DNA of 64,000 nucleotides from Isochrysis galbana (GCA_018136815.1 CM030944.1:1302456-1366455); one strand, 5' to 3'. Positions 9,741 to 20,934 are shown, counted from the stretch's first letter. Numbers and translations: made by a program. Notes: generated by a model from the letters alone, not told the origin.

Positions 9741-10385
9741 TTGTCGTCGTCGTATGCTCGGAAAAGGGGGAGGGGGTCAATATGTTACGTCATGTACGAA
9801 AACGCTATAGACGTGTGTAGTGTTTTCTGCATTTCCGCGGTGCGCTCTTGGGGTGTCCCCATCGATGCTCGAGTTTCTTGCCGCTCCGATCGCACACCCC
9901 TGTAAATCGGATGGGTATGCCGGTTGAATCGACAAGAGTGTGTTCCACAGACGAGGTTTTGGAAGGGGGGGGGGGGTTCTCCCAAACCCTCGACAACCCT
10001 CGACATCGGCAATGGGGCACGCTGATTGGGCGAAAAATGCGGGTGTGTGTGTGTGGGGGGGGGGGGGTGGGGGGGTGTAAAAGTGACGTTCACGGAGGGG
10101 GGGGGGGACCTCTTCGGATGGATCAACTCCTCCCCCCTCCCCCCCTTCCCTGATTTGGAAGGAGCTCCGACACTTGGAAGCACACACGTCGAATTGTGAT
10201 TGCAACCGGCAGGGAGTGTGCGATCGATGGCCCCACACACAGAGCGCACCGCGTACCCTGCAGGCCCCCCCAAAAAAATCAAGTCTCGTCACACAGCGGG
10301 GGGGGGGGGGGTTCGTACGTACACGTCAGCGTGCGTGTAGTGGTTTTTTTTTACGGCTACAGGATCAGGAGGGGAAACCGCAAAG
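9741..10385. other. Non-coding stretch with G and T homopolymers
   Basis: Contains several G runs of 9-14 bases (9964, 10051, 10096, 10300) and a T run near 10345. The overlapping frames on both strands are products of composition. No gene, RNA or transposon end was recognised. Confidence 0.5.
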
Positions 10386-10823
10386 ATGATGTCGGTTTGG
10401 TGGAATCTGTCTCCATGGGTCATGGTGACAACCGCGGTAGCACTTGGTGTGACAACGATACCCACCAAATGGGCACGTCAGGCTGCCAATTGGGTGCTCA
10501 ATGCAACCCTACTACTCTCCATCCTCATCTTGATCGTCCTTCCGGTCCATCACCGTTGCGTGACTCATGAGATGATACCCGTGATTATGATCAAGCTGCT
10601 CCTCCTCACCGCAAGCCTGAGCCATCTCTACTGCACCGGTGCATTATCCATCTCGTTGCGCAATGCCGGCTTCTCGATCGCACTCGCATGTGCATACGTG
10701 TGTGCACTGAATGTCCAGACAGTCTATGCATGCACAGATGCGAGAACCGGGTCACTCCTCGTGAGCACATTGCTTGCACTAATCGTCTACATTGCACTCC
10801 TACCGCTCCATAACCGTCACTGA
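10386..10823 (+). CDS. Small multi-pass membrane protein
   Basis: 145 aa from an ATG. Four to five hydrophobic stretches are visible: about residues 8-24, 37-53 (NATLLLSILILIVLPV), 62-80, 88-105 and 118-139 (LLVSTLLALIVYIALLPL), with short polar loops. Intronless and in the same orientation as the RING gene, in a region with several virus-like ORFs. No family recognised. Confidence 0.5.
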   Translation: MMSVWWNLSPWVMVTTAVALGVTTIPTKWARQAANWVLNATLLLSILILIVLPVHHRCVTHEMIPVIMIKLLLLTASLSHLYCTGALSISLRNAGFSIALACAYVCALNVQTVYACTDARTGSLLVSTLLALIVYIALLPLHNRH

Positions 10824-11146
10824 CGACGTCTCAGTTCAGAGCAGATCGTCGACAACATGCGTTTGATCAACGCCATCTGCGAATCCAATTCCCCCACCAC
10901 CCTTTCAACGGTCTGGAGCCGTCCCTCCACTCTTCGAGATGGCGGTGGTGCACATGTTCTTTGGATGTATCCCAGGCTCATATAGTAGTTTAGGCGGGCG
11001 CGCGCGGGGGTCTTCTTTTCTGGAAGGGACTCTAAAAATTCTAGACACCCCTCCCAAAACGGAGAACCCTAGGCGCAACACGCGGGGGGGCACAACCACC
11101 CACACTCTAGAAGCGACAACACGAGCACAAAACCAAAATCTAGGTG

Positions 11147-11320
11147 TCAGTTCGCACTGCAATCCATGTTATCGCCATCCGTAGAGGCTCCCGCTGATGG
11201 CGCTTGCTGGGATTGCTCCGCTGAAAGCGATGGCTCCTCCACAGTTACAGGGGCTGCTTCCCCACTATTGTAGTGATAATGGATGACGACAGTGCACAAG
11301 TATTGTGTCGCATTGGCCAT
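11147..11320 (-). CDS. Small ORF, 57 aa
   Basis: Begins MANATQYLCTVVIHYHYN and continues with a Ser/Glu/Ala-rich tail. The TQYLCTV stretch resembles TKYLCTV in the 102-aa ORF of the hAT-type element at 62205-63118, so this may be a transposon-derived fragment. Weak evidence: short, and no ribosome- or splice-level support. Confidence 0.25.
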   Translation of the reverse strand: MANATQYLCTVVIHYHYNSGEAAPVTVEEPSLSAEQSQQAPSAGASTDGDNMDCSAN

Positions 11321-11844
11321 CTCAATTGGTGCTCGCTGAACAGTGGGGGGGGGTCCTTAAGGCCTCGTAACATCGTGTTTGCGTTTGTATTTCGTGTCTG
11401 TGCGCTTCGTTACGGGTTTTATGTATAGATTCTCGTTGCCCGTTGCCCGGCGGCGCAGTGCGACAGAGTCGGGCTCCCGGATCGCCCCCGCTTGCACGAG
11501 CCTCGCGTAATCTGCCAAGTTACGCAGTCGCCTCATGGCGCGCTTCATTTCCAAAGAAAAGCGCGCGCCGCCTCCTTTCCCAGGAAAAGCGCGCGCCGCC
11601 TCCTTTCCCAAGAAAAGCGCGCGCCGCCGCCCTGCCTGCCCCTCGCCTGGCCCGCTCCTCTCCTCCCTCCTCCCTGCAGCGCCGCCCCCTCCTCCCTGCG
11701 GTGCCCCCCCCCCCCCCCTCCCCTCCCCCCCGCCCCACCTCCTCTCTCCCCCCTTCCCTCCACTCGCCCTTGCGACCCCCGGGGGGCATCGCCGCCGCTC
11801 CGAGACCCGTCCAGGAGGAGAGAGAGAGATAGAGAGAGAGAGCG

Positions 11845-12420
11845 ATGCAGCAGACGGCGGGCAACCCGTATGGTGGGTGGCCGGTGGATGCGCTGGGCGG
11901 TTGGTGTGTGGAGGAGGAGCTGCGGCTTCCCCAGTGGGAGGCCGCCCGCGAGGCCTTGTCTCATCTGACCCCGCGCCAGCGGTACCTCGAGTTGCGCTGC
12001 GGCGCAGTGGAGGTGGAGCTCCGTTGGTGCGAGGACATGTTTGTTGGCATCAGCTACCTCTGCCCATTGACTGTATTGTCAGGAGGGTACGACAGAGTGA
12101 ACGAGCTCAATGAAGCAGGGAACTCTTTGCTCTTCTACATCGGCGACCTCAAGTACGTCTTCGTGGGCATCGAAGTGTTCGAATTTGAGGCCGTCGACGA
12201 GATCGTCGCATTCGTATCGCCTGTAGGAGCGAACGACTTTCCGTATCCCTACGCCATCGATAAGACCGGTAGGCATTACCTCATGCTCGAAAAGAAGCAG
12301 GGGTACATTGACCCGTACCACAGCTTTTACGACATCGAAAAGAAGTTCAAGCTGACACACGAGGAGTGCGGTATACATCCGATGCACTCATTGAAGACGA
12401 TCCTTTCAAGACAAGTGTGA
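11845..12420 (+). CDS. NCLDV-like hypothetical protein (intact copy)
   Basis: 191 aa from an ATG. From residue 66 onward it contains FVGISYLCPLTV, then a glycine-tyrosine turn, NELNEAGNSLLF, YVFVGIEVFEFEAVDEI and FVSPVGANDFPYPYAIDK, and ends in ...HPMHSLKTILSRQV. The 'I/F-G-x-x-I-x-x-F' and 'SPVGNNDVPYPYAID' phrasing is one I associate with a hypothetical family found repeatedly in large DNA viruses of algae and protists; that is recall, not a search. A damaged inverted copy lies at 22540-23172 whose N-terminus is unrelated to this one. Residues 1-65 here (GGWPVDALGGW...RQRYLELRC) therefore look like a replacement or fusion. Upstream lie low-complexity repeats of the word AAAAGCGCGCGCCGCC. 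Confidence 0.6.
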   Translation: MQQTAGNPYGGWPVDALGGWCVEEELRLPQWEAAREALSHLTPRQRYLELRCGAVEVELRWCEDMFVGISYLCPLTVLSGGYDRVNELNEAGNSLLFYIGDLKYVFVGIEVFEFEAVDEIVAFVSPVGANDFPYPYAIDKTGRHYLMLEKKQGYIDPYHSFYDIEKKFKLTHEECGIHPMHSLKTILSRQV

Positions 12421-12485
12421 GGAGAGGTCCACGTCATGCGTGACGAGGAGGCCGCTGGAATTTTCATCGAGGGCGGGGGCACGCA

Positions 12486-12893
12486 CTAGTAACCATGCAT
12501 CCCCTTGCTCACAGGAGCGCCCTCATGGTGAGCTAGGCCCGGTGTCCTAGGACCGAGCTTTTTTGTATTTGATGTTGCTCGGCCAGAGTCCCCACGGGAG
12601 GGGAAGAAACCCTGAGGGAAAGGAGACCAAATGAAGGCAAGCCGCCTGTGCACCCTACGCACCTCCTGCCCCTCACGCGAGTGCGCGACCGCCAGGCACA
12701 GCGCCACGATGAGCCGCTTGCGCCGCGCTTGCTGCGCCCGCATCTGCGTCTCAACCTGGGCGACGAGAGTGGGCCAGAGGCGCGCGTGGCCATGAATGAC
12801 CTCGGCTGCGCCGGTCACGCCGGCCAGCGCGGCCCGGTTCGCTTGGTTCACTCGCGCGCCAGCCCGTGGCGAGCGGGGGCTCCTGGGCGCCAT
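12486..12893 (-). CDS. Possible basic protein divergent from the ubiquitin gene
   Basis: Frame from the ATG at 12893: MAPRSPRSPRAGARVNQANR, then an Ala/His-rich helix-forming segment (LWPTLVAQVETQMRAQQARRKRLIVALCLAVAH). Coding may stop being real at a GTGCGT donor-like site near 12660, since the downstream residues look random. It would be transcribed away from the ubiquitin-S27a gene 460 bp to the right. Not recognised. Confidence 0.3.
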   Translation of the reverse strand: MAPRSPRSPRAGARVNQANRAALAGVTGAAEVIHGHARLWPTLVAQVETQMRAQQARRKRLIVALCLAVAHSREGQEVRRVHRRLAFIWSPFPQGFFPSRGDSGRATSNTKKLGPRTPGLAHHEGAPVSKGMHGY

Positions 12894-13358
12894 CGCGACG
12901 ATGGCAGCCGGCGCCGAGTGATCCAGAGCGTTCAGTTTTGTTTTGACAAAGCAAAAAATTAGATAAATTTTTGCGGCCGTTTTCCCCATAACGCGCGCGA
13001 CTGTCGGCAAGGGGGGTCAACATACAACGTAGTAGTACATAATTTTTTCCCGTCGAGCGCTTTTTGTTTTTGCTCCAGCAGAAAAGCTTTGACCGTAGGA
13101 GAGTAACCCCTGGCTCTTCCACACGTCGTCGCAAGGCACGTGAGCAAGCTGCTGCCGCGCCGCCGTGCGAGGGCCTGCCATCCCCTTGCTGCCTTGCTCC
13201 ACGCTCCGCATCGCTGTGCGCGCGGACAACGGGTGACTGACGCGCTTATCTGTCATCCTCGTCTCGCCATCGCAGGCCCTCGCCGCTGTGCTTGGCGCGT
13301 AGGATCCTGAGGCTTTGCCTAGGACGGACCCTGAGATTCGCGGCCCTTCGCCAGAGCC

Positions 13359-14069
<711 letters not shown>

Positions 14070-14159
14070 GTGTGTCAGATGACTTGACCCTCAATCTGTG
14101 ATGTTTCACTATTGTCGTAGGCTGTAGCTGTAGTCCGATTCATCCTCCTCCACACACAC

Positions 14160-14530
14160 AAAACAACTTCTTTAAGGGCGCACCACCTCCTTTCTACAAG
14201 TAGGGGCCGATGGGGGCCTCATGCCCCTCTCTATCGTAGACACCTCCGTGGGGGGTAGGCCAAGATGTCCGAGATATCCATCGTCCATCGGGATGTTTGG
14301 GCGGATATGCTGGAAATGGATAGATGTGGGATATTTGGGCGCTGTGAGCGTACGGTGCCCAAAAACAAAACTCGCATTCGGCGCGTCGCCGCAGAGCCGC
14401 TGTACCCCTGCGGCGCTCACGATTGGGAGGTGACAAATCACTACAAATCAAGCGAATACGTAATAAACACTGTTGTTACTGTAATAGTAATTGCCCATCT
14501 CACCACCGAGAGCGCCACCCCGCTCCTTGC
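14160..14530. other. Spacer with an inverted G/C-rich motif
   Basis: Contains GGGGGCCTCATGCCCC near 14212-14227, resembling GGGGGCCTCGCGCCCC at 43566-43581 where it follows an AT-rich leader word. Probably a remnant of a dispersed repeat. No gene seen. Confidence 0.35.
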
Positions 14531-14544
14531 TGCCACCCACCACC

Positions 14545-15172
14545 ATGCCACGAGGTGAGCTGCCGCTCTTGCACCTGCCCTGGCGCTACAGCGCCACCCA
14601 CTCACCTGTGCCTATGCCCATCTCCTTGCGCAGGTCCACGCCGCTCGCGCCGCTCCGCACCGCGCAGGAACGCCGACAATTCTGTCGGCGACAACCCTGC
14701 GCGTGTGAGCGCCGCACGCACGCAGAGCGACTCATCGACAGAGCGCGGCGAAGAGACCGTCGAGGAGGCGTCGGGCGCGAGGGCCGGGAACGAGGAGGGG
14801 GTGCCCGACGAGAGCGACCGCGACGCCACTTCCATGGTCTCCCCCAGCCTCAAGGTGGGCACGCGCGTGATGCACCACCTGCATGGCAACGGCGTCATCA
14901 CCTCCCTCGGCCAGGGCACGCTTCACGCACGGCATGAACATGGTGGAGCTGGAGTTCGCAGCGGACAACAAGCTCAAGCGTCGATGGGTGGCGAAGGCGA
15001 GCGTGCGCGTGCAGGTGTTGTGGGCGCGTTGGCTGTGTTGTTTGTGTTGCGTGCGCACTGTTGCCCGTCCGTTGGTCTCACTTCCCGTTGTGCGCGCGTT
15101 GTTCATTAGGTCCAGGTCCTTATGGACGCCACCACCTCAAGTGATGAGGAGACAGGGTGCGTTGAGCGTTGA
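14545..15172 (+). CDS. Putative small basic protein, spliced, frame disturbed
   Basis: Predicted exon 1 (14545-14554, ATG CCA CGA G), intron to 14633 (GTGAGC...TTGCGCAG), and exon 2 from 14634 encoding PRRSRRSAPRRNADNSVGDN..., an acidic stretch, then KVGTRVMHHLHGNGVITSLG. A one-base shift near 14920 would continue as THGMNMVELEFAADNKLKRR. A possible last intron (15015-15109) joins VRVQ to VQVLMDATTSSDEETG and a stop at 15170. The GTRVMH..HGNGVI motif resembles small beta-barrel repeats. The shift is either an error, a mutation or a wrong model. The transposase frame begins within the last exon. Confidence 0.4.
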
Positions 15173-17021
15173 GGTCGACGCTCTCACCCATCACGAAGGC
15201 CCTAAGCTTGCTGCGCATGAGCGCGCGCGCAAGATGAAGCAAAAGCCTCCACCTGTGGGGGCTCGGTCCACGCAGCGGACCAACGGTCGGAAAACACCGG
15301 AGCCCTCCAAGAACATCATACTCCAGCGCCTGAAGGACTACCCTAATGAGTGCCTGCAACTAGGGGCCGATGGCGCGTTGTTTTGCCGTGCGTGCAAGCA
15401 CTCCATATCCGCTAAGTTTGCTAACTTTTCCTCCCATGTCAATTGTGCCAAGCACAAGCAGAAGGTATCCGATCTGGGCAAGCGCCAAACGGAGAGTGAC
15501 TCCGTGAGCGAGTTCATCACAGACTACTATAGGACTAACCCTGGTGAGGCAGGAGCGACGTTGGCGCCAGCGACTATTTTGTTCAGATGGACCGTGGTCC
15601 ACGCATTCTTGCACAGCGGCATTGCCTTAGCAAAAGTGGATGAACTTCGGCCTGTCTTTGAGCTCGCGGGCCATCCATTGACCGACAGCTCGCATTTGAA
15701 GACTTTTATTCCAAAGATCTTGGCCAAGGAGATAGCTCTAGTCAAAGAGGAGCTGCTCCATCAGTATTTCTCAATTTCATTTGATGGAACGACGCGGCTC
15801 GGCGAGGCTGTGAATGTATGCGCGCGATTTGTGCCAGCTGATTTCGCATGCATTGGCACCCGTTTGCTGGCACTCGTGACCACCGCCAAGCATATGAACG
15901 GCATTGGACTGTACCGGCTGATTTGTTCCCTTGTCCAGAGGAAATTGTGTCTTGACACAGCCCGAGTGGTCGGCTTGTCGCGCGATAGCTGCGCAACAAA
16001 TGGTGTTGCATGCGCACAGCTCCTCACCTTGTGTGAGAATGCAGTTGACTTCTTGTGCACTTCGCATACGCTTCAGCACACCGGCGAGCATCTTCGCCTT
16101 GATGTTGTCGAACAGTTCCTCACACCATGGCTAGCATTGGTTTCTCACACGCACGCGGCGCGCCTTCGTTGGGAGAGTTTGATGGGGACGGCAATGAAAA
16201 GCTTCTCTAGGACTCGATGGTGGTCAAGGTCAAGGTGGGAAGTGATGAAGGACCTTGCGGTGCATTTCGGCCAGCTGTCTACGTTTGTCAATGACCTTCA
16301 GGAGGCAAACATAGGGGAGGCCTCCATCTACCCAGAGTGCCGGACCGCCGTCCCCGGGTACGTGCACATCGACGCACGAACTCTTGGGCACCTCGTCAGC
16401 AAGAAGCAAAAAAAGCGTAGGCGTACGGACCCCATAAATGGGCGGACTTCCAAGAAGGCTGCCATCGAGGCCGATGACTTAGGGTTGCCTCCTCTCTGCG
16501 CCGTGCCGGTGACCCAGAATCTTGATACACCTGAACCGGAACCTGATGCAACAAATGGGCGAAGAGCCCGCCGACGGAAGGACGACCCGACCCTCGTGAA
16601 CGAGAAGGCCGGTATCTTCCGGGACTCCGAGCGCGACGTGATGCACCCGAGTGTGCACAAGGCGATCCGCAAGTTCTGGGAGAGGTTCCAGTACGCCTTC
16701 AGCACCGACGGTGTCGGCGCCAGTGTCCTCATGATGAAACCAGGAGGTCACGGGCACGACAAGGACGAACTCCCACCCTCACAAAGCGCATTCCCCGCCC
16801 CAGACGACGTGCTAGCGCAGAAGGTCGAGAATGGTCACACACACCATTGGTCCTCGCCACGGTCGACGTCGCCACCCCGATCCTCACCTTCACTCTCACC
16901 GCCACCCTCTCGACTCGAACGCAGACTCCCTTCCCGAGGACTCTTCGACACTCCTTCTTCCTTCCTTGCGAAGACCGGATGGGACCTTGGGAGCAAGGGT
17001 GCATGCGTCCCCTCCGCATAA
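15144..17021 (+). pseudogene. hAT-like transposase ORF, C-terminus replaced
   Basis: Open frame with ATGs at 15144 and 15234. A BED-like zinc finger (LFCRACKHSIS...HVNCAKHK) lies at 15378-15462. A linker follows, then an RNase H-like core beginning HQYFSISFDGTTRLGEAV (about 15760-15810) and SRDSCATNGVAC (about 15980-16010). The usual hAT C-terminal dimerisation segment is not seen. After a basic KKQKKRRR stretch (16405-16425) the frame runs into unrelated sequence, including YAFSTDGVGASVLMMKP (16690-16740), then Ser/Pro-rich low complexity. Loss of the expected C-terminus suggests a non-functional or chimeric transposase. No terminal repeats or target duplications were identified around it. 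Confidence 0.6.
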
Positions 17022-17167
17022 TCCCCGCGCACGAGAGAGGGGAGGGGGCGTCTGATTGCCCCCTTATGAGTTTTATTGTATACGCCACCGTATGTTTTTT
17101 TGTAAACGCCGTTGCCATACACTGGGGTTGAAATCCGCGTGACGGGGTCGGCTCGCTCGGGGCAATC

Positions 17168-17346
17168 CGCCGAGTGGTGCAGCGTCCCCAGGAAGTTGTT
17201 GCTCTCTGCCCTACGCCCCTCACGCGGCAAGGGGTCACAGAGTGGGGGCAAGGGCGAGACCCCCGTATTCGAAATCTGACAACTTTCCGCGTGAGGGGGT
17301 AGGGGGGGAAACCAATAACTTTCTCGGGGCGCTGCACCACTCGGCG
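17168..17346. repeat. Long imperfect inverted repeat
   Basis: The left arm (17168-17226: CGCCGAGTGGTGCAGCG, then AAGTTGTTG, then CCCTCACGCGG) is matched in reverse by the right arm (17288-17346: CCGCGTGAGGGGGTAGG..., AATAACTTTCT, CGCTGCACCACTCGGCG). The loop is about 60 bp. It directly abuts the LINE fragment that follows and could be a fold-back element or a tail-to-tail duplication. Confidence 0.7.
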
Positions 17347-17354
17347 GAGCGGAG

Positions 17355-17600
17355 CTTAGAATAAGCCAATTTGCGGACGACACACAACTGCTGGCGGCAG
17401 ACTACGACAGCCTAGCACGCTCCCTCAAATGGGTCGACAGATACGCAGCCGTGTCGTGCGGCAAACCTAACGACCTAAAATTTGAAGGACTCCGGATGGG
17501 CTCCCTAAAAAGGAAAAGCCCCCCACCTGAGTTCCGGAGGTACAAATGGCTGAAAAGCAACGAGTACGCGACTATCCTACGAGTCCCGCTAGGGGCCCTT
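17355..17600 (+). pseudogene. LINE reverse-transcriptase fragment
   Basis: Translates as ISQFADDTQLLAADYDSL and onward to SNEYATILRVPLG, co-linear with ISQFADDTALIARDYKSM...SEYLTILGVPLG of the LINE at 23461-28200. It carries the FADD catalytic box but is cut off on both sides. Confidence 0.85.
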
Positions 17601-18949
17601 TGACAGCGTGTGCTATTCCCAGCTTGGTGGCCAGCTCAGCTAGCTCCTCGCTGGGTTTTAGCCCGTTTTTGTCGTTTAATGTGTACACGGGTCTCAGGTC
17701 CAGGTCGCTGATGTCTATTCTCTTCTTGGGTTGCCGTGCTGAGACGTCTTTGAATGCGATCGCAAGCGCCTTGTTCGATGCTCGTGGCAGCTCTTTCACT
17801 TTTTCGTCTAAAGTTTGGTATTTCACGGCTATCGCCCGCCTGGTAGCTGGTAGCGGTGCCAAGTTAGCTGCTCTAGCCCTCGGTGACTAACGGTTCACGT
17901 GAGCGTCTTGAGTGCTTTGTGATACTTTTCGTACACATTCAAGTCTAAAAATACGAGTATGACTTATGCTCCAGTGTTCATAGACCCAGGCCTTGTGAAC
18001 CCAGTGAGCTGGCGTCACAACTTTCCTCGCTATTCGATGTTTGTGCCTCGCATGAAGGGCCTCACAAAAATATACCGGAGGGGGGAGCCGACTGTAATTT
18101 CGCGCACCGCCTTCGATGGCCTGAAATTCGGTATTTTTCGAAAATTTTGCCGGAGAACCCCCAATTTTTTTTGCTGATCCATCCTACCGGAAGCCGTAGG
18201 GAGCTGATCTAGCCCTTCATTCACCCATTGTCCATTGTAGCTGGTGTCCTCCGCACCCCCATAGTGAGTGACCGGGCTAGTGTTGGCAAAGATTGTGGAG
18301 GTAGATGTGGTGGGAATGAGTGGCGTATAATTTGCCGCACGGAGCATTCGTTCTGACAGTGAATGGAGGGCGCATGCTTGTCGCATTGGCTCTAGGCGTA
18401 GCCGCATGCTGCATACTATATTGGCACCTTACAAGAGCGCTCTTGTGCACCCTCCCCAACAGCCCATACCTTTGATGGAGCCCCTAGTTGAATTTTGTAG
18501 CCCTTCCATTCAACCCAAAGCGTGCGAGGCATCTCAGTTTTGGAACGGAGGTAGTATTATATTATATTATATTTGATAGCATTCTAGATTATAGCGATGA
18601 AGCGCCCTCTGCTAAAAAAGAAAACTATAGATATTTGATGGCTCAACCGAGTCCGTCATACGTTCGACGGAACGCGACCTAAAGATGCTGTCAACTTGAT
18701 CATTCGAAAAACCACAGCGTCCCTGAAATGGAAACCCGCCTAACAAATGAGAATCCGCACAAGGATGCGATGAGAATGCTGTTATTCACTTACAGCCACA
18801 TACGCATAGCCATTCCTATTGGCCAAAGGAAAGCCCGACGTGCAGCAAAAGCTGTCGCTCGACCATCGGCCTCGAACCAATACCATAGTGGTACAAGATC
18901 CAGAAGGTTTCGTGACAGACTCCGCCTTCGCCGTTCATCGCGGATAGTA
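17601..18949. other. Unassigned stretch with short ORFs
   Basis: Short open frames exist (minus 17572-17862 with KVKELPRASNKALAIAFKDV; plus 17959-18177 with MTYAPVFIDPGLVNPVSW), and both look more protein-like than random at their starts. Neither belongs to a family I recognise. An AT-rich patch lies at 18550-18600. No structural RNA seen. Confidence 0.3.
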
Positions 18950-19963
18950 TCAGTCGGCATTGGATCCTTGAGCAGGTAGAGCTTGGAGAAGAGTGTCCCT
19001 TGCTTTGAGAACTTTATCCGTTGCAATGTTTCCTAGCTGTTGAAGTACATGATGGGTATGCCTGTCGGGGTGCACTAAAAGCAGAATTCTCCGACTAGCC
19101 CTGATGATATCACGACGGTTGTTGCTTTGGGCTGTGTTGATCCCGAGCGTTTCTAATGATGTCTTGGCTTCAATCACTCTTAGCATCTCCTCTCCTAGCC
19201 TCTCCTCTTCCGAAGGATTATTTTCGTCATCGGTTGACGGCGATGAATCACGAGCCGGGGTAGGACTCGGTGATTCTTGGTTGGAACTCGAGGGGCCCGC
19301 TGCATTTCTAGCCGAATTTGGTGTGGGAGGCTGGCGGTGCCTCACCGATTCAGCCGAGGTAGAGGCAGAGCCATTACTACCATTCTGGTGGCCTCTACGA
19401 GCTTGTGATTCCCAGGATGGCGCCGGTGAATCTTGAGGAGATGATTGCGGCGGATTTTGATGCGATGCTTCCTCGTAAGATGACGAGTCGCGTTGAAACA
19501 TTCTGCAAAGCGCTTGCCCAATCTCCCACATCATGGTCAGAAGTTTGAATAAAGCTGAGCATCCAACGGCACAAGCATGACTGCGAGAAACAGCCCAAAA
19601 TGTGTCGCCACAAAAAACACCGAATTGCTTGATTGCGCGGGTTACTATTACGGTCATTTTGATGCCTGTTAGTCCTGCTTGGTAGAGAAGTTGGCATCCC
19701 ACCGGCAGCCCGGTGGTCGCGCAGAAATATGTCAAGGCCCACGTGTAGCCTAGCATCGTCCCCATGGCTCTAGACGTTGTCGATGCTGATGGAATGCAAA
19801 GCCATGCTTGAGTGCCCATACGCGCTGCTTGTTCAGAAAAATGACCACTTTTGAGGCTTTGGAAGAGTAGTTGACGATGGCGTTCTGGGACCAGAAGGAG
19901 GACAGCGAGGACGCGAATGACAAGTTCAGATGATCCCGAACTCATGAGGTGGTGCAGCACCAT
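18950..19963 (-). CDS. Membrane-anchored J-domain protein
   Basis: 337 aa from the ATG at 19963; a second in-frame ATG at 19945 is equally plausible. Hydrophobic segments occur near residues 13-27 (ELVIRVLAVLLLV) and across about 65-125. A long Ser/Pro/Asn-rich disordered region (160-250) precedes a C-terminal J-domain with its diagnostic HPD tripeptide at 298-300 (RRILLLVHPDRH). J-domains stimulate the ATPase of Hsp70 chaperones. Here the domain is C-terminal and short, ending 37 residues after HPD. Intronless. A second frame (minus 18790-19026) stays open past the stop, so a frameshifted extension is possible. Confidence 0.6.
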   Translation of the reverse strand: MVLHHLMSSGSSELVIRVLAVLLLVPERHRQLLFQSLKSGHFSEQAARMGTQAWLCIPSASTTSRAMGTMLGYTWALTYFCATTGLPVGCQLLYQAGLTGIKMTVIVTRAIKQFGVFCGDTFWAVSRSHACAVGCSALFKLLTMMWEIGQALCRMFQRDSSSYEEASHQNPPQSSPQDSPAPSWESQARRGHQNGSNGSASTSAESVRHRQPPTPNSARNAAGPSSSNQESPSPTPARDSSPSTDDENNPSEEERLGEEMLRVIEAKTSLETLGINTAQSNNRRDIIRASRRILLLVHPDRHTHHVLQQLGNIATDKVLKARDTLLQALPAQGSNAD

Positions 19964-20019
19964 GATAAGTCGCTCCCCCTCTCCTCGACCTTCCCCAACC
20001 TGTCTGCTCCCTCGTACGA

Positions 20020-20870
20020 CGATGTGCTAGGTGCTTGGAGAGGGGTTCTGGATTGGGTGTGGGGGGGGGAGGGTGAGAGGGGTCCGAAGCGGGGTCTGGA
20101 TGGTGGGGGGGAGCGGGGGGGCAAGGGGGAGCGGGGAGGGGGGTCCGAAGCGGGGTCTTGATTGGGGGGAGGGGGGGGTCCGTTGTGGGGCAGGGTGTCC
20201 CAAGCGAGGGTCTGGAGAGGGCGGGAGGGGGGGGGGAAGAGTTCACTGAAGGATCGCGGACCTGTCGAATTCCCCAAAGGACTGACTCCCCACCCTCACG
20301 ACTCTCCTTTTCTCTCCCCGCTTGATGGATCATGCGAGAGTCCTCTCAGTTTTGTCTCTGCTTGAAGTCAAGGCGTTTGGTTTTGATGTGGCGGCGCGAG
20401 GCCTTGCTTGGCTGCTGTGGAGAGGATAGGTTCATCCAGAGTAGATTGATTACAGGTGACGGACAGATCGGAATGAATCGATGCATATTCAACCAGAGGC
20501 ATCTGCCCGCGCGGGGGGGGGGGAGGGGGGGAGGGGCGGTCCCGTCCGGGGCGGGGGAGGTTCGCGTACCTCAGCACGTACGCCCTTTGGCGGGGGGGAA
20601 GGGGGAGGGAGGAGGCGGGGGGGGGGGGCGGGGGGAGGGAGGACGGTGCCCGCAGGTCCCCATGATTGTTGACCCACGTCATGATGAGGCGGGGGGGGGA
20701 GGGGGGGGGGCGATGGCTCTTACGGCTCGCGAAGGCGCACCGGCGGCTAGCGTGGCGCGCGATTGGGCAGGCGGACGGCAGGCGGCGGCGGCGGGCGGAG
20801 GGCGACGCCGGGGCCCATTTAGGACCCCCCTCCCCCAGCTTGAATAAGAAAATTATGCAACTGGGAGCAT
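20020..20870 (+). repeat. G-rich low-complexity region
   Basis: Three successive GGGTCYGAAGCGGGGTCT-type repeats near 20080-20215, then purine-rich runs of G up to about 11 bases at 20510-20710. Overlapping open frames are artefacts of base composition. Confidence 0.7.
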
Positions 20871-20934
20871 GGGCCCCTGCACTGTGAGCCGCTGGCCGAT
20901 GCTGCTCGAAGACGCAGGTGAAGGCGCGGGTGAA

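Noticed and set aside
17572-17862. 96-residue minus-strand ORF (VKYQTLDEKVKELPRASNK)
   Set aside because: Looks partly protein-like but is short, lacks homologous copies in the window and has no recognised family; left unassigned.
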